Source: SKPH01 sp051748565
GTDB taxonomy: Bacteria; Bacillota; Dethiobacteria; DTU022
DNA length: 5,614 bases
Direction of reading: 5' to 3'
NCBI GenBank assembly: GCA_051748565.1
Contig: JBNJHN010000086.1
Location: 1 to 5,614, forward strand
A program made the position numbers and the translations under genes. The first letter of the stretch is position 1; every line of letters begins with the position of its first letter. The notes beneath the pieces were generated by a model. That model was not told where the DNA came from and searched no databases. It worked only from the letters and a program-made list of their open reading frames with translations. Shown piece after piece: positions 1-5,592 of the stretch.

Positions 1-36
1 TCAAGTAAGGTTTGTTAACTGAAAGGGCAAATAACT

Positions 37-990
37 ATGTCAACATCAAACAAAAACCGCTGTTTTACGATAATGATTGTTCCCCACTCCGAAGAAGCAA
101 CCTATAGTATTCGGCTTCCCCTTTATATCGTACAGGCAGCGGTAGCTTTATTAGTCCTGGGCGTAGCCGGATTATGTATTCTCGGCTTCGCCTATCTCAA
201 TGCTTCCGCTGAGGCCAGGGAAGCCAAGACACTCCGTCAGTTAAATATGGCCCAGCAGGAGGAAATTGATGCACTGGCAGTTGAAACCCAGAGGATGATG
301 GAGCAGATTATTGCAATTGATGATTTGGTAGAAATGGTTAGAGATAAGCTTGATCTGGATCCGGCACAGCTAGAAGATGCAGTACAGAACCAGTCTTCAT
401 TTAACTCAAATACCACCCCCAATCTGGTTCATGATCTTGAAAGCTCAGATTATGTCCGATTAACTTACAGCAGTCGTTCTTCTGCAGGAGGAGTTCTTGA
501 GCGGGCGTTTGATAATATAGCTTTGCTGCAGAACATTGTTCCGGCGCGGACTGAAACACTGGGTACGGTCGGTGAGTATGTGGCTCAGGCGGAAGCTAAA
601 CCCTCAATCTGGCCTGCCCGCGGACGGCTTGCATCCGGATTCGGCGTGAGGAGGATTCCCTATGCTAAAAGTGGCTACCAGTTCCACACCGGTGTCGATA
701 TAGTAGGCTCTCATAACTCTCCTATCTGGGCTGCTGCCGACGGCAGGGTTGCTTTTACCGGTTATCGGGGAAGCTACGGTAATATGATTATCATTGATCA
801 TGATTACGGGTACGAAACTCTTTATGCCCACCTTTCCGGCTTTGCAGTGAATGCCGGAGATCGAGTTGAAAGAGGCCAAACAGTTGGATACATGGGTGCG
901 TCCGGTCGAACTACAGGTACACACCTCCACTATGAGGTGCACTATAATGGTTCGCCGGTTAATCCAAATAACTTCATGAAACAGGAATAA
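37..990 (+). CDS. Membrane-anchored M23 family (LytM-type) peptidoglycan endopeptidase
   Basis: Predicted zinc metallopeptidase of 317 residues that cuts peptide cross-links in the cell wall. A short N-terminal segment is followed by one hydrophobic helix at about residues 31-54, acting as membrane anchor or uncleaved signal. Residues about 56-105 are charged and heptad-like, probably a coiled coil, followed by a Ser/Asn-rich linker. The catalytic domain fills about 190-312. It holds the M23 signatures: H217 and D221 in HTGVD, H265 in YAHLS, and H296/H298 in HLHYE. By family knowledge H217, D221 and H298 bind zinc while H265 and H296 are catalytic, so the enzyme should be active. The ATG lies 9 bases after a modest AAAGGG. 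The bactofilin gene begins 18 bases downstream, and such pairs are known to shape cells in other bacteria (Csd1 with CcmA in Helicobacter). The family call is firm; the exact bond cut cannot be read from sequence. Confidence 0.93.
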   Translation: MSTSNKNRCFTIMIVPHSEEATYSIRLPLYIVQAAVALLVLGVAGLCILGFAYLNASAEAREAKTLRQLNMAQQEEIDALAVETQRMMEQIIAIDDLVEMVRDKLDLDPAQLEDAVQNQSSFNSNTTPNLVHDLESSDYVRLTYSSRSSAGGVLERAFDNIALLQNIVPARTETLGTVGEYVAQAEAKPSIWPARGRLASGFGVRRIPYAKSGYQFHTGVDIVGSHNSPIWAAADGRVAFTGYRGSYGNMIIIDHDYGYETLYAHLSGFAVNAGDRVERGQTVGYMGASGRTTGTHLHYEVHYNGSPVNPNNFMKQE

Positions 991-993
991 CTT

Positions 994-1000
994 AAGGAGG
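994..1000 (+). promoter_or_regulatory. Strong ribosome binding site that sets the TTG start of the bactofilin gene
   Basis: AAGGAGG is a near-perfect anti-16S match placed 8 bases before TTG at 1009. It begins 3 bases after the stop of the peptidase gene. The strong site probably compensates for the weak start codon. Confidence 0.8.
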
Positions 1001-1008
1001 AAGCTACT

Positions 1009-1482
1009 TTGTTTAAAAAAGATAATTTTGAAATATCGTCAGATAAAGTTGATACTATCATAGGAAAGGATACCTATTTCAAAGGTTCGATCGACGGCAA
1101 AGGTTTAATCCGCATTGATGGCGGGGCAGAGGGAAGTATTTCGAACAAGGGTGACGTAATAATTGGCGAAAACGGTAAAGTGTCGGTAGAGCTAAAGGCT
1201 CGAAATGTAACTATAGCCGGGCACTATGAAGGCACTCTTGAGGCGGAAGGTAAGCTGGAACTGAAAAAAACAGCTACGGCTGTCGGCACTTTTAAGGTTA
1301 ACAAACTGTTGATTGAGCAGGGTGCAGTTATGACTGGAAACATGGAAATGAAACTTAAAGAAGAATCTGGAACTGCTACTGGAAAAGGTGAATGGAGCCA
1401 CAAGCCTGCAGAACCGGGGCCAGCGGAAAAAGACAGGACTGTCGGAACTTTCACTGAAACTCCAAGGGCAGAAAAGGCTTAA
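1009..1482 (+). CDS. Bactofilin (polymer-forming cytoskeletal protein, DUF583)
   Basis: Bactofilins self-assemble without nucleotide into filaments, often beneath the membrane, and serve as scaffolds for cell-wall enzymes. This 157-residue protein shows the typical plan. A short N-terminal tail is followed by a right-handed beta-helix core at about residues 15-118, made of short repeats rich in Gly, Ile and Val (IIGKDTYFKGSIDG, IRIDGGAEGSI, VIIGENGKVS). A polar, probably disordered tail fills 119-157. The start is a TTG at 1009, supported by a strong AAGGAGG at 994-1000 with 8 bases of spacing; no nearer ATG in this frame keeps the conserved N-terminus. It lies 18 bases after the M23 peptidase, so the two are almost surely co-transcribed, and the bactofilin may position the peptidase. 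The terminator at 1521-1549 ends the unit. Length and fold pattern are normal for the family. Confidence 0.92.
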   Translation: MFKKDNFEISSDKVDTIIGKDTYFKGSIDGKGLIRIDGGAEGSISNKGDVIIGENGKVSVELKARNVTIAGHYEGTLEAEGKLELKKTATAVGTFKVNKLLIEQGAVMTGNMEMKLKEESGTATGKGEWSHKPAEPGPAEKDRTVGTFTETPRAEKA

Positions 1483-1520
1483 GACTGTATACTCTGCTAT
1501 GTAGTATTGCAAGATAATTT

Positions 1521-1549
1521 AATGAAGCACCTTTTTAAGGTGCTTCATT
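1521..1549 (+). terminator. Rho-independent terminator-like hairpin after the peptidase-bactofilin operon
   Basis: A perfect 13-bp stem pairs 1521-1533 with 1537-1549 around a three-T loop (1534-1536). It starts 38 bases after the bactofilin stop. The stem is AT-rich at both ends with a GAAGCACC core, and its 3' arm runs into ATTT before GG, so the U-tract is short. The complementary strand also reads as a stem followed by AAATTAT, so it would work poorly as a terminator in reverse. The position between operons supports termination. Confidence 0.72.
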
Positions 1550-1704
1550 TGGTATAAGCCCCGGGCATGATTCCGCTAACGAGTTGATAATAATAGAAAC
1601 AAAAATAAGACCGGGTTTACGTTTTCAATAAAGAGCTGTGGCAGGAATTGGGGTTAAAAAGAAGAACAATAGATTCGAGAATAACATCCGAAGTTTCGAA
1701 AAGC

Positions 1705-1708
1705 GAGG
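1705..1708 (+). promoter_or_regulatory. Ribosome binding site deciding the adk start
   Basis: GAGG lies 7 bases before ATG 1716. The alternative GTG at 1638 has only AAAGAG about 2 bases ahead of it, too close to work well, so this site favours the shorter 215-residue product. Confidence 0.6.
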
Positions 1709-1715
1709 TATTGAT

Positions 1716-2363
1716 ATGCTGATTATATTATTGGGACCACCGGGCGCTGGCAAAGGGACACAAGCAAAAAGAATAGTAGATGAAAATAAACTTGCCTATA
1801 TCTCCACTGGAGAAATACTGAGAAAAGCGGTTAAAGAAGGAACGAACCTGGGGCTTAAAGCAAAGCAGTACATGGACCAGGGGAAGCTTGTGCCCGATGA
1901 TCTGGTTGTGGAAATAGTAAAAAACCGCCTAACGGAACCAGATTGTGTTAACGGTGCGCTTCTCGATGGGTTCCCCAGAACAGTCGTCCAGGCGACTTTT
2001 CTTGAAAAAGTGCTTCCGGAGATTAAGATAAAAATTGACCGGGTTGTTTCTATCGAGGTTGCGGAGAGTGAACTGATAGAACGTCTTACAGGCAGGCGGG
2101 TTTGTTCTGAGTGCGGCGCTAATTATCATGTCCAGTTTAAAGCACCAAAAGTGCGTAATGTTTGCGATCAGTGTGGCGGCGATCTCTATCAAAGGGATGA
2201 TGACAGCCTGGAGACAGTGAAAGAAAGATTGGAAGTATATAAAAAACAGACAGAGCCACTTATTGATTTCTACCAGGAAAGAGGGGTGCTAAGCTCTGTT
2301 GACGGCAACCAGGATATAGAGAGTGTATATAAGCAAATAAAGGGCATTTTAGAAGATCTTTAA
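1716..2363 (+). CDS. adk: Adenylate kinase, zinc-LID type
   Basis: Catalyses ATP + AMP <=> 2 ADP in the cytosol. The 215-residue product matches the usual bacterial long-form length. The P-loop GPPGAGKGT lies at residues 7-15, the AMP-site motif DGFPRT at 84-89, and LID arginines at R123, R127 and R128. The LID carries four cysteines, C130, C133, C150 and C153, spaced as in Gram-positive enzymes that bind structural zinc. The frame stays open upstream to a GTG at 1638, adding 26 Lys/Asn/Arg-rich residues. I reject that start because the P-loop strand begins right after ATG 1716 in the family and GAGG (1705-1708) sits 7 bases before it. The gene follows a terminator and an untranslated stretch, so it probably has its own promoter. 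DUF951 begins 19 bases after its stop. Firmicutes usually carry adk between secY and map, so this position is unusual; a second genomic copy is possible but cannot be seen here. Confidence 0.96.
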   Translation: MLIILLGPPGAGKGTQAKRIVDENKLAYISTGEILRKAVKEGTNLGLKAKQYMDQGKLVPDDLVVEIVKNRLTEPDCVNGALLDGFPRTVVQATFLEKVLPEIKIKIDRVVSIEVAESELIERLTGRRVCSECGANYHVQFKAPKVRNVCDQCGGDLYQRDDDSLETVKERLEVYKKQTEPLIDFYQERGVLSSVDGNQDIESVYKQIKGILEDL

Positions 2364-2382
2364 AGGCCGGTGACTGGCGGTA

Positions 2383-2580
2383 ATGGCTCAATATCGTGTA
2401 GGTCAACGGGTTCAGATGAAAAAAGAGCACCCCTGCGGGTCAAATCGCTGGCGGATAATCAGGATCGGGATGGATTTTCGCATAAAATGTGAAAAGTGTG
2501 GCCGCAGCGTGCTAATTCCCCGGTCCCACTTTGAGCGGCGGGTCAAACGTGTGCTCTCTGATGAGCCGGAAGAGGTTTAG
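2383..2580 (+). CDS. DUF951 family small protein (YyzM-like)
   Basis: A 65-residue basic protein of unknown molecular function in a family common in Firmicutes. It shows the family pattern: a short strand with VGQRVQMKK, the HPCGSNRW motif at residues 16-23, a central RIGMDFRIKC segment, and CEKCGR with C36 and C39, followed by a basic stretch ending in an acidic tail. With C18 the cysteines could bind a metal or a nucleic acid, but that is inference. The length is normal for the family. The ribosome site is weak: GGTGA at 2369-2373 is 9 bases before the ATG, and the overlapping GGCGG is too close. The gene lies 19 bases after adk and 17 before ychF, so it is probably co-transcribed with both. 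DUF951 next to ychF is a recurring Firmicutes arrangement. Confidence 0.88.
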   Translation: MAQYRVGQRVQMKKEHPCGSNRWRIIRIGMDFRIKCEKCGRSVLIPRSHFERRVKRVLSDEPEEV

Positions 2581-2597
2581 GCCGGGAGGCTTTTATT

Positions 2598-3659
2598 ATG
2601 ACCTGGAGTTGTGGTATTGTCGGGTTGCCTAATGCCGGCAAATCCTCGCTTTTTAAGGCTTTAACTGCGCTCGACGTGACTATTGAAAGTTATCCGTTTT
2701 CAACGATCGATCCCAATAAAGCGATTGTTCAAATACCCGATCCGCGCCTATCTGCTTTGGCGAAACAATTTGGCTCAGATGTTGTAACGCCTGCTGTGAT
2801 TGAGATAACCGATGTAGCCGGCCTTGTTAAAGGAGCCAGCCGGGGTGAGGGTCTGGGAAATCAATTCCTTGGGCATCTGCGAAATGTGGACCTTTTGATC
2901 CATGTGGTGGCCGGTTTTAGCAGCATTGTTAATGGCGAAACTGATCCGGAATCCCGCATTGAAATAGTCAACCTAGAACTCGGCCTTGCAGACATTGAGG
3001 TGCTTGCAAAAAGAAAGCAAAAGACAGAGCCTAAACTAAAAAGCGGTGATATATCTGCACAATTTGAGTTTAACCTGCTTACCCGATTGGAAAACCATCT
3101 TAATCAGGGGTTGCCTTTGCGGTTGTTGCCTTATTCAAGAGAAGAGAAAGTTATTTTAGAACAACTTTCACTTTTGACACTTAAAGAGATGATCTACGTT
3201 TACAACCTTGCTGAAGATCTCTTCAGTGATCCGGATTTAACCGTTTTCCCTGAGCAAAGCCGGGTTGTTCCTTTATGCGCCCGCCTGGAGGCAGAACTTT
3301 CAGACCTGCCTGCTGAGGAAAGAGATCCCTTCCTCGAGGTATACGGATTAAGCGAAAGTCAGACTAAAAAGCTACTCCAGGAATGTTTTAATCTTTTAAA
3401 CCTGGCCACATTCTATACAGTTAAAGGAAGAGAAGCGCGAGCATGGGTAGCTCCAAGCAATATAAGAGCAGTAGAGGCGGCAGGCAAAGTCCATACAGAT
3501 ATGGAACGCGGCTTTATTAATGTTGAAGTGATTGCCTGGGATCGTCTGTTGGCTGAAGGCAGTATCACCCGGGCCCGGGAAAATGGTCTATGCCGTATCG
3601 AAGGGCGGGATTACCAGGTAAAAGACGGGGATGTTCTATTTTTCCGTTTTCGCAATTAA
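2598..3659 (+). CDS. ychF: YchF/OLA1 family ATPase, somewhat divergent
   Basis: Cytosolic OBG-class P-loop NTPase that, in studied members, hydrolyses ATP rather than GTP and associates with ribosomes. Visible in order: P-loop GLPNAGKSS at residues 9-17; G2-region SYPFSTIDPN at 31-40; G3 DVAGLVKGASRGEGLGNQF at 72-90; H102, the histidine typical of this subgroup, in LIHVV; a helical arm at about 125-175; NLAE at 203-206, the family's NxxE replacement of NKxD that gives ATP preference; and a C-terminal TGS domain from about 268, including AAGKVHTDMERGF and VKDGDVLFF. At 353 residues it is about 10 shorter than typical members. It also departs from the common sequence after HVV (AGF in place of RCF) and in the variable arm. 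The ATG has GGGAGG (2584-2589) 8 bases ahead. The frame is intact and the motifs are complete, so I expect a working enzyme. Confidence 0.93.
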   Translation: MTWSCGIVGLPNAGKSSLFKALTALDVTIESYPFSTIDPNKAIVQIPDPRLSALAKQFGSDVVTPAVIEITDVAGLVKGASRGEGLGNQFLGHLRNVDLLIHVVAGFSSIVNGETDPESRIEIVNLELGLADIEVLAKRKQKTEPKLKSGDISAQFEFNLLTRLENHLNQGLPLRLLPYSREEKVILEQLSLLTLKEMIYVYNLAEDLFSDPDLTVFPEQSRVVPLCARLEAELSDLPAEERDPFLEVYGLSESQTKKLLQECFNLLNLATFYTVKGREARAWVAPSNIRAVEAAGKVHTDMERGFINVEVIAWDRLLAEGSITRARENGLCRIEGRDYQVKDGDVLFFRFRN

Positions 3660-3661
3660 GT

Positions 3662-3667
3662 AAGGAG
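3662..3667 (+). promoter_or_regulatory. Shine-Dalgarno abutting the start codon of the AI-2E family gene
   Basis: AAGGAG is immediately followed by ATG at 3668 with no spacer. Such a site normally works with 5-9 bases of spacing, and at 9 bases the in-frame codon is ATC (3677). The site therefore supports translation starting here but leaves the exact first codon open. Confidence 0.5.
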
Positions 3668-4708
3668 ATGAAAGCTATCGACAAGCAGTGGGCTTTTACA
3701 ATTCGCCTTGTATTACTTTTGCTGGTTGCAGTTGGGACTGTCTGGCTCTTAAAAAGCATATCATGGGTAATCGGCTTGATTTTGATCAGCACTTTGATTG
3801 TTTATATCCTGTACCCGCTGCTTCAGTTTCTGAAAAGCAGGTTTCGATTAAGCCATGGTTTGGCAACAGCACTGGTCTTTTTAGTTTTTTTACTATTTTC
3901 AGTGTTTGTAATTAGTTTGTTAATCCCGGTTATCTTCAACGAGGCTGTTGAGCTTGCAGATAATTTTCCTCATTACCTTGCCCGCTTTCAGGCTTATCTC
4001 TCCTGGTTGACCCAGCAAATGATAACCCTTGATATAGAAGGCGAAGTCAGGAGCTTTCTCTTAAGCCTGACAGATAATTTACAACAGGCTGTTGAATATC
4101 TGGCTGAAGCATCTCTTTCTCTTCTCGGGGGTGCTGTTGATTTTATCCTGGTTCTCTTCCTTGTCTTCTACTTGCTCTATGATTTCCAGGCAGTGCGGGA
4201 ACAGCTAATAGAGGTGGTCCCGACTGCAAAAAGGGCTTTAGCCATAGAGATCCTGGCGATTATTGATACGAATCTCGGTACTTTCATTCGCGGCTCTTTG
4301 CTTCGCTGTTTAATCGTGGGCATTGTTGCCGGAATTACCCTTTCTCTTGTCGGTATGCCTCATGCCCTCCTGCTGGGATTATTGGCTGGTATTTTTAACT
4401 TTATCCTCTATATAGGGCCTTATATTGCAGCGGTTCCCGCAGTTCTGTTGAGTTTTTCGCCATTGACTCCTTCACCGGTTTTAATTATATTAATCTATAT
4501 TGTGATACAGATTCTTGATGGAATGTTTCTTGCCCCTGTAGTTCTTGGCCGTGTTGTAAAGATAAAACCGATTACAGTTATTGTGGCTATCCTGATCGGC
4601 GGCAGCCTGGCCGGCTTGCTCGGTATGGTCCTTGCGGTGCCCGTCGCCGGAATGGTTAAAGGAATTCTGCAGCTTATCAAAAGCGGGCCTACGTATGAAA
4701 AGACGTAG
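3668..4708 (+). CDS. AI-2E family (PerM/YdbI-like) multipass membrane protein
   Basis: A 346-residue integral membrane protein of the AI-2E transporter family. Members have been linked to autoinducer-2 export, sodium/proton antiport or general permease roles, so the substrate here is not known. Hydrophobic segments lie at about residues 12-28, 31-54, 64-89, 152-172, 209-229, 232-264, 271-292 and 302-335. A long amphipathic soluble stretch fills about 90-150. Family signatures include FIRGSLLRC (207-214), GIFNFILYIGPYIAAVP (241-257), APVVLGRVVKIKP (289-301) and the Gly-rich LLGMVLAVPVAG near 317-328. The frame extends upstream to ATG 3590, overlapping ychF by 70 bases, but that adds residues alien to the family. 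I chose ATG 3668, 8 bases after the ychF stop, though its Shine-Dalgarno has no spacer. Probably transcribed with ychF. It separates ychF from rpsF, which are adjacent in Bacillus subtilis. Confidence 0.9.
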   Translation: MKAIDKQWAFTIRLVLLLLVAVGTVWLLKSISWVIGLILISTLIVYILYPLLQFLKSRFRLSHGLATALVFLVFLLFSVFVISLLIPVIFNEAVELADNFPHYLARFQAYLSWLTQQMITLDIEGEVRSFLLSLTDNLQQAVEYLAEASLSLLGGAVDFILVLFLVFYLLYDFQAVREQLIEVVPTAKRALAIEILAIIDTNLGTFIRGSLLRCLIVGIVAGITLSLVGMPHALLLGLLAGIFNFILYIGPYIAAVPAVLLSFSPLTPSPVLIILIYIVIQILDGMFLAPVVLGRVVKIKPITVIVAILIGGSLAGLLGMVLAVPVAGMVKGILQLIKSGPTYEKT

Positions 4709-4715
4709 GCTTGCT
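4682..4715 (+). terminator. Stem-loop overlapping the stop codon of the AI-2E family gene
   Basis: An 8-bp perfect inner stem (4687-4694 with 4703-4710, loop 4695-4702) extends outward through two G-U pairs and three more pairs, giving 13 pairs in all. The gene's TAG stop is in the 3' arm. There is no clear U-tract after it (TTGCTCAGTT), so termination may be weak and transcription could read through into rpsF. It could instead protect the mRNA end. Confidence 0.45.
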
Positions 4716-4739
4716 CAGTTGTAGTATATGTGCTATTAT
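4711..4739 (+). promoter_or_regulatory. Probable sigma-A promoter for rpsF
   Basis: TTGCTC (4711-4716) and TATTAT (4734-4739) are 17 bases apart. The -10 box matches consensus at five of six positions and has the extended TG at 4731-4732. The -35 box is weaker, three of six. The start point would fall near 4746, leaving a leader of about 50 bases. The -35 box overlaps the base of the preceding hairpin, so termination and initiation signals are packed together. Confidence 0.5.
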
Positions 4740-4745
4740 GTTTCA

Positions 4746-4796
4746 GGTTAATCCCTGCTCCTTTACGGGGGCCATTAGTCCAGAGGGAGGTGATAA
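4746..4796 (+). promoter_or_regulatory. Short structured rpsF leader, candidate S6:S18 autoregulatory site
   Basis: In many bacteria an S6:S18 complex binds the rpsF leader and represses its translation. This leader can form alternative short helices. CCCT (4753-4756) can pair with GGGG (4767-4770), last pair G-U, enclosing a ten-base loop. Alternatively CTCC (4758-4761) can pair with GGAG (4786-4789), masking the Shine-Dalgarno. The mutually exclusive pairings suit a switch, but I could not confirm the known binding motif by eye, so the assignment is tentative. The ribosome site GGGAGGTGAT itself is strong. Confidence 0.28.
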
Positions 4797-5592
4797 ATGA
4801 TGGAACAATATGAAATTATGCTCATTGTGAGCCCTGAGCTGGACAAAGAAGAGCATGAAGAGGTTTTAAGCGGCTTAACAAATGCTATTGAAAAACAGCA
4901 AGGAACTATCGGTACCATTTTAGACTGGCGGAAACGCAGATTAGCCTACGAGATAAACAAGTTTCAGGAAGGTCACTACTACTTAGTATACTTCAGCGGA
5001 CCAGGCACCATTATCCCAGAAATCGAACATTATTTCCGAGTTACAGACACTGTAATCCGTTATATGGTCGTGCGCACCGACGAACAGGAGTTTGCTGCGG
5101 CTGCCGAAAAAGCGGCGAGTGAAGCAGCAGTTGCTGAAAAAGCTGCTATGGCTGCCGAAACTGTTGAAACTACTGATGTTGAAGTTGTAGCGGCTGCAGA
5201 AGAAGCTGAAGTAGAAGAAGCTGAAGTAGAAGAAGCTGAAGCAGAAGAAGCTGAAGTAGAAGAAGCTGAAGTAGAAGAAGCTGAAGTAGAAGAAGCTGAA
5301 GTAGAAGAAGCTGAAGTAGAAGAAGCTGAAGTAGAAGAAGCTGAAGTAGAAGAAGCNNNNNNNNNNNNNNNNNNNNNNNNNNNNNNNNNNNNNNNNNNNN
5401 NNNNNNNNNNNNNNNNNNNNNNNNNNNNNNNNNNNNNNNNNNNNNNNNNNNNNNNNTGAAGCAGAAGAACCTGAAGCAGAAGAAGCTGAAGCAGAAGAAC
5501 CTGAAGCAGAAGAAGCTGAAGCAGAAGAACCTGCTCCTGATTCAGAGGGGTCGATAGAAGAGGCAGGAGAAGAAGAAAAGCAAGGCGAATAA
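4797..5592 (+). CDS. rpsF: 30S ribosomal protein bS6 with long acidic repeat tail (interrupted by assembly gap)
   Basis: Small-subunit protein that binds 16S rRNA together with bS18. The core is normal: YEIMLIVSPELD at the start, WRKRRLAYEINKFQEGHYYLVYF at about residues 44-66 and FRVTDTVIRYMVVR at 80-93. The family normally ends near residue 95-100. Here an Ala/Glu linker (98-135) leads into a Glu-rich array of five-residue repeats from residue 136 to the gap. After 100 Ns the in-frame sequence resumes at 5458 with EAE/EPEAE repeats and ends APDSEGSIEEAGEEEKQGE before TAA at 5590. Counting the Ns literally gives a TGA at 5457-5459, which I regard as an artefact. Strong GGAGG (4786-4790) lies 6 bases before ATG 4797; a second ATG at 4800 would also work. 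In relatives ssb and rpsR follow, but only 22 bases remain here. The core identity is very secure; the length is unknown. Confidence 0.9.
5202..5356 (+). repeat. 15-bp in-frame tandem repeat in the rpsF tail (pre-gap block)
   Basis: Ten complete copies of GAAGCTGAAGTAGAA (EAEVE) run from 5202 to 5351, followed by the first five bases of an eleventh at the gap. All copies are identical except the third (5232-5246), which has GCA in place of GTA. Every Glu codon is GAA. Each GTA unit carries TAG in the second frame and TGA in the third, so only the bS6 frame is open. The near-identity at DNA level suggests recent expansion by slippage or unequal exchange. Confidence 0.97.
5357..5456. other. Assembly gap of exactly 100 N inside the rpsF repeat
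   Basis: The round number of Ns is the common placeholder for a gap of unknown size. Sequence before it ends GAAGC and after it begins TGAAGCAGAA. Joined directly they complete a normal 15-bp unit, so a regular array implies a true missing length of zero or a multiple of 15. The protein frame needs a multiple of 3, which 100 is not. Confidence 0.95.
5457..5532 (+). repeat. Tandem repeat in the rpsF tail (post-gap block, 30-bp higher-order unit)
   Basis: After the end of an interrupted unit (5457-5466), two identical 30-bp copies occur at 5467-5496 and 5497-5526, each coding EPEAE then EAEAE. A further GAACCT (EP) starts a third at 5527. Compared with the block before the gap, these units differ by single-base changes: GTA to GCA (Val to Ala) and GCT to CCT (Ala to Pro). 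The two blocks therefore derive from one ancestral 15-bp unit. Confidence 0.95.

Noticed and set aside
604..942. Open frame on the - strand across the peptidase domain, and similar frames at 1192-1512 and 1929-2192
   Set aside because: They lie wholly or mostly antisense to well-supported genes, lack ribosome sites and resemble no known family.
1584..1611. Possible adk promoter TTGATA with TAAGAC 16 bases downstream
   Set aside because: The -10 box matches consensus at only three of six positions and the area is AT-rich, so such pairs arise by chance. A promoter somewhere in 1550-1700 is likely, but I cannot place it.
1554..1615. Imperfect direct repeat ATAAGCCCCGGG / ATAAGACCGGG flanking about 40 bases upstream of adk
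   Set aside because: Only two short, inexact copies, with no related element or symmetry to suggest an operator or an excision scar.
1638..1715. In-frame GTG-initiated extension of 26 residues at the N-terminus of adenylate kinase
   Set aside because: The Lys/Asn/Arg-rich segment has no counterpart in the family, the GTG lacks a usable ribosome site, and ATG 1716 has GAGG at good spacing directly before the P-loop strand.
3590..3667. ATG 3590 as start of the AI-2E family protein, overlapping ychF by 70 bases
   Set aside because: The extra residues are simply the shifted reading of the conserved ychF C-terminus and add nothing family-like; the hydrophobic start follows ATG 3668.
5202..5532. 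CRISPR array or mobile-element repeat
   Set aside because: The copies are contiguous 15-bp in-frame coding units without spacers, and there are no terminal inverted repeats or transposase.
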